From Microbacteriaceae bacterium UBA4731 (GTDB lineage Bacteria; Actinomycetota; Actinomycetes; Actinomycetales; Microbacteriaceae), in contig DHJB01000014.1 of the NCBI GenBank assembly GCA_002404115.1, forward strand, positions 14,416-20,077: a stretch of DNA of 5,662 nucleotides, written 5' to 3'. A program made the position numbers and the translations under genes. This document shows, piece by piece, positions 5,096-5,662 of this stretch (the stretch's first letter is position 1; every line of letters starts with the position of its first letter). The notes below the pieces were generated by a model. It had not been told where the DNA came from. It made no database searches and saw only the letters and a program-made list of their open reading frames with translations.

Positions 5096-5662
5096 TCGTC
5101 TCGGCCAGCCGGGATACTGGACGCTGCCGCGGCGATCAGCAAGGCACAGATCTCTGGAACGGCGGAATTCGGCGGCGACTACCCGCTATCGTGCCGATGT
5201 TGCCCACCGGCGAGGCCGCCGACACGCCGCACCTCACGTGGACCGAAGATCGGTTCACCGACGGCCAGGCCGTCGTCGTGGAGCTGGCCGGGGCGCATCG
5301 GCGCTACCACATTCCTCTGGCCCGAACCCTCATGCTGGGTCGTCCGTCGGCCCAGCGTCAGAAGCTCGCCGGCGCGGTTGACGAGGGAATCGAAGCGGTC
5401 CTCGAGGTGATTCGACCAGGTGTGGTGGCGCGCGACCTCGCCGCGTGGAACTCGACGCTCGCGCAACACGGACTGGTCAAACCATCACGCATCGGATATT
5501 CGATCGGCATCGCCTACCCGCCCGACTGGGGCGAACGCACCGTCAGCCTGCGCGGTGAAGACGAAACCGTGCTCCAGGAGAACATGACCTTCCATCTGAT
5601 GGGTGGAATGTGGATGGACAACTACGGTTACGAGCTTTCTGAGTCCATCCGGGTAACCGCCG
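5096..5662 (+). pseudogene. Truncated, frameshifted M24-family (ectoine-hydrolase-like) gene, continues off the right edge
   Basis: The translation matches the C-terminal pita-bread domain of the M24 subgroup that includes Xaa-Pro dipeptidase-like proteins and ectoine hydrolase DoeA/EutD. One frame (5096-5185) reads AAAAISKAQISGTAEFGGDYP; the next (from about 5185) continues AIVPMLPTGEAADTPHLTW, then VVVELAGAHRRYHIPLARTLML, GYSIGIAYPPDWGERTVSL and NMTFHLMGGMWMDNYGYEL. The motif GGDYP-AIVP is split by one missing base near 5183-5185. The N-terminal creatinase-like domain (about 150-200 residues) is absent: TGA at 5093 closes the first frame and the membrane-protein gene begins at 5069. No ribosome site precedes the ATG at 5197. 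No stop occurs between 5186 and the window end. Residues differ from canonical M24 metal ligands (E for the first Asp, Pro at the second), as I recall for the ectoine-hydrolase branch. A sequencing error could explain the frameshift but not the missing N-terminus. Confidence 0.8.

Noticed and set aside
3921..5381. A 486-codon plus-strand frame over the repeats, the membrane-protein gene and the M24 remnant
   Set aside because: Its product is low-complexity, has no ribosome site or motifs, and lies antisense to a well-formed membrane protein.
5197..5662. ATG 5197 as the start of an intact short M24 gene
   Set aside because: No ribosome site is present, and homologous sequence continues upstream in another frame, so this is an internal position of a broken gene.

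Overview
The window looks like chromosomal DNA of a high-GC actinobacterium. Coding GC is high, start and promoter signals are of actinobacterial type (TANNNT -10 boxes, probable leaderless starts), and the hexamer GGATGC/GCATCC is frequent. From memory that fits Microbacteriaceae best, but the sequence does not fix the genus.

Left part (1-3290): a substrate-responsive catabolic or uptake cluster. A divergent gene runs off the left edge, with only its ribosome binding site and first codon visible. It is followed by a FadR-type GntR/FCD repressor (188-895), an ACS-family MFS transporter (1109-2479) and a classical short-chain dehydrogenase/reductase (2514-3290). A near-palindromic motif close to GTATCTGATGTCAGATAC occurs twice, once between the divergent gene and the regulator and once just downstream of a promoter in front of the transporter. 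These are the obvious candidate operators for the regulator. Between the second operator and the transporter is an 18-codon leader ORF with a strong ribosome binding site. Its stop overlaps the transporter start as ATGA, implying translational coupling. The substrate cannot be read from the sequence; a sugar acid or other organic anion is the reasonable guess.

Middle (3287-4178): a small VOC-superfamily protein on the minus strand, convergent with the dehydrogenase and overlapping its stop by 4 bases, apparently expressed from a leaderless promoter. Then comes a 370-base spacer without a gene, holding two diverged tandem copies of a roughly 128-bp element (period about 148 bp) with internal inverted repeats.

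Right part (4179-5662): an unnamed seven-helix membrane protein on the minus strand, also with a probable leaderless promoter. Directly beside it on the plus strand is a broken gene of the peptidase M24 / ectoine-hydrolase-like family. It lacks its N-terminal domain, carries a one-base frameshift, and continues past the right edge.

I see no phage, transposase, CRISPR array, tRNA or rRNA, and no clear new multi-gene system. The points most worth checking are the operator pair with the coupled leader ORF, the structured tandem repeat, and the M24 remnant.
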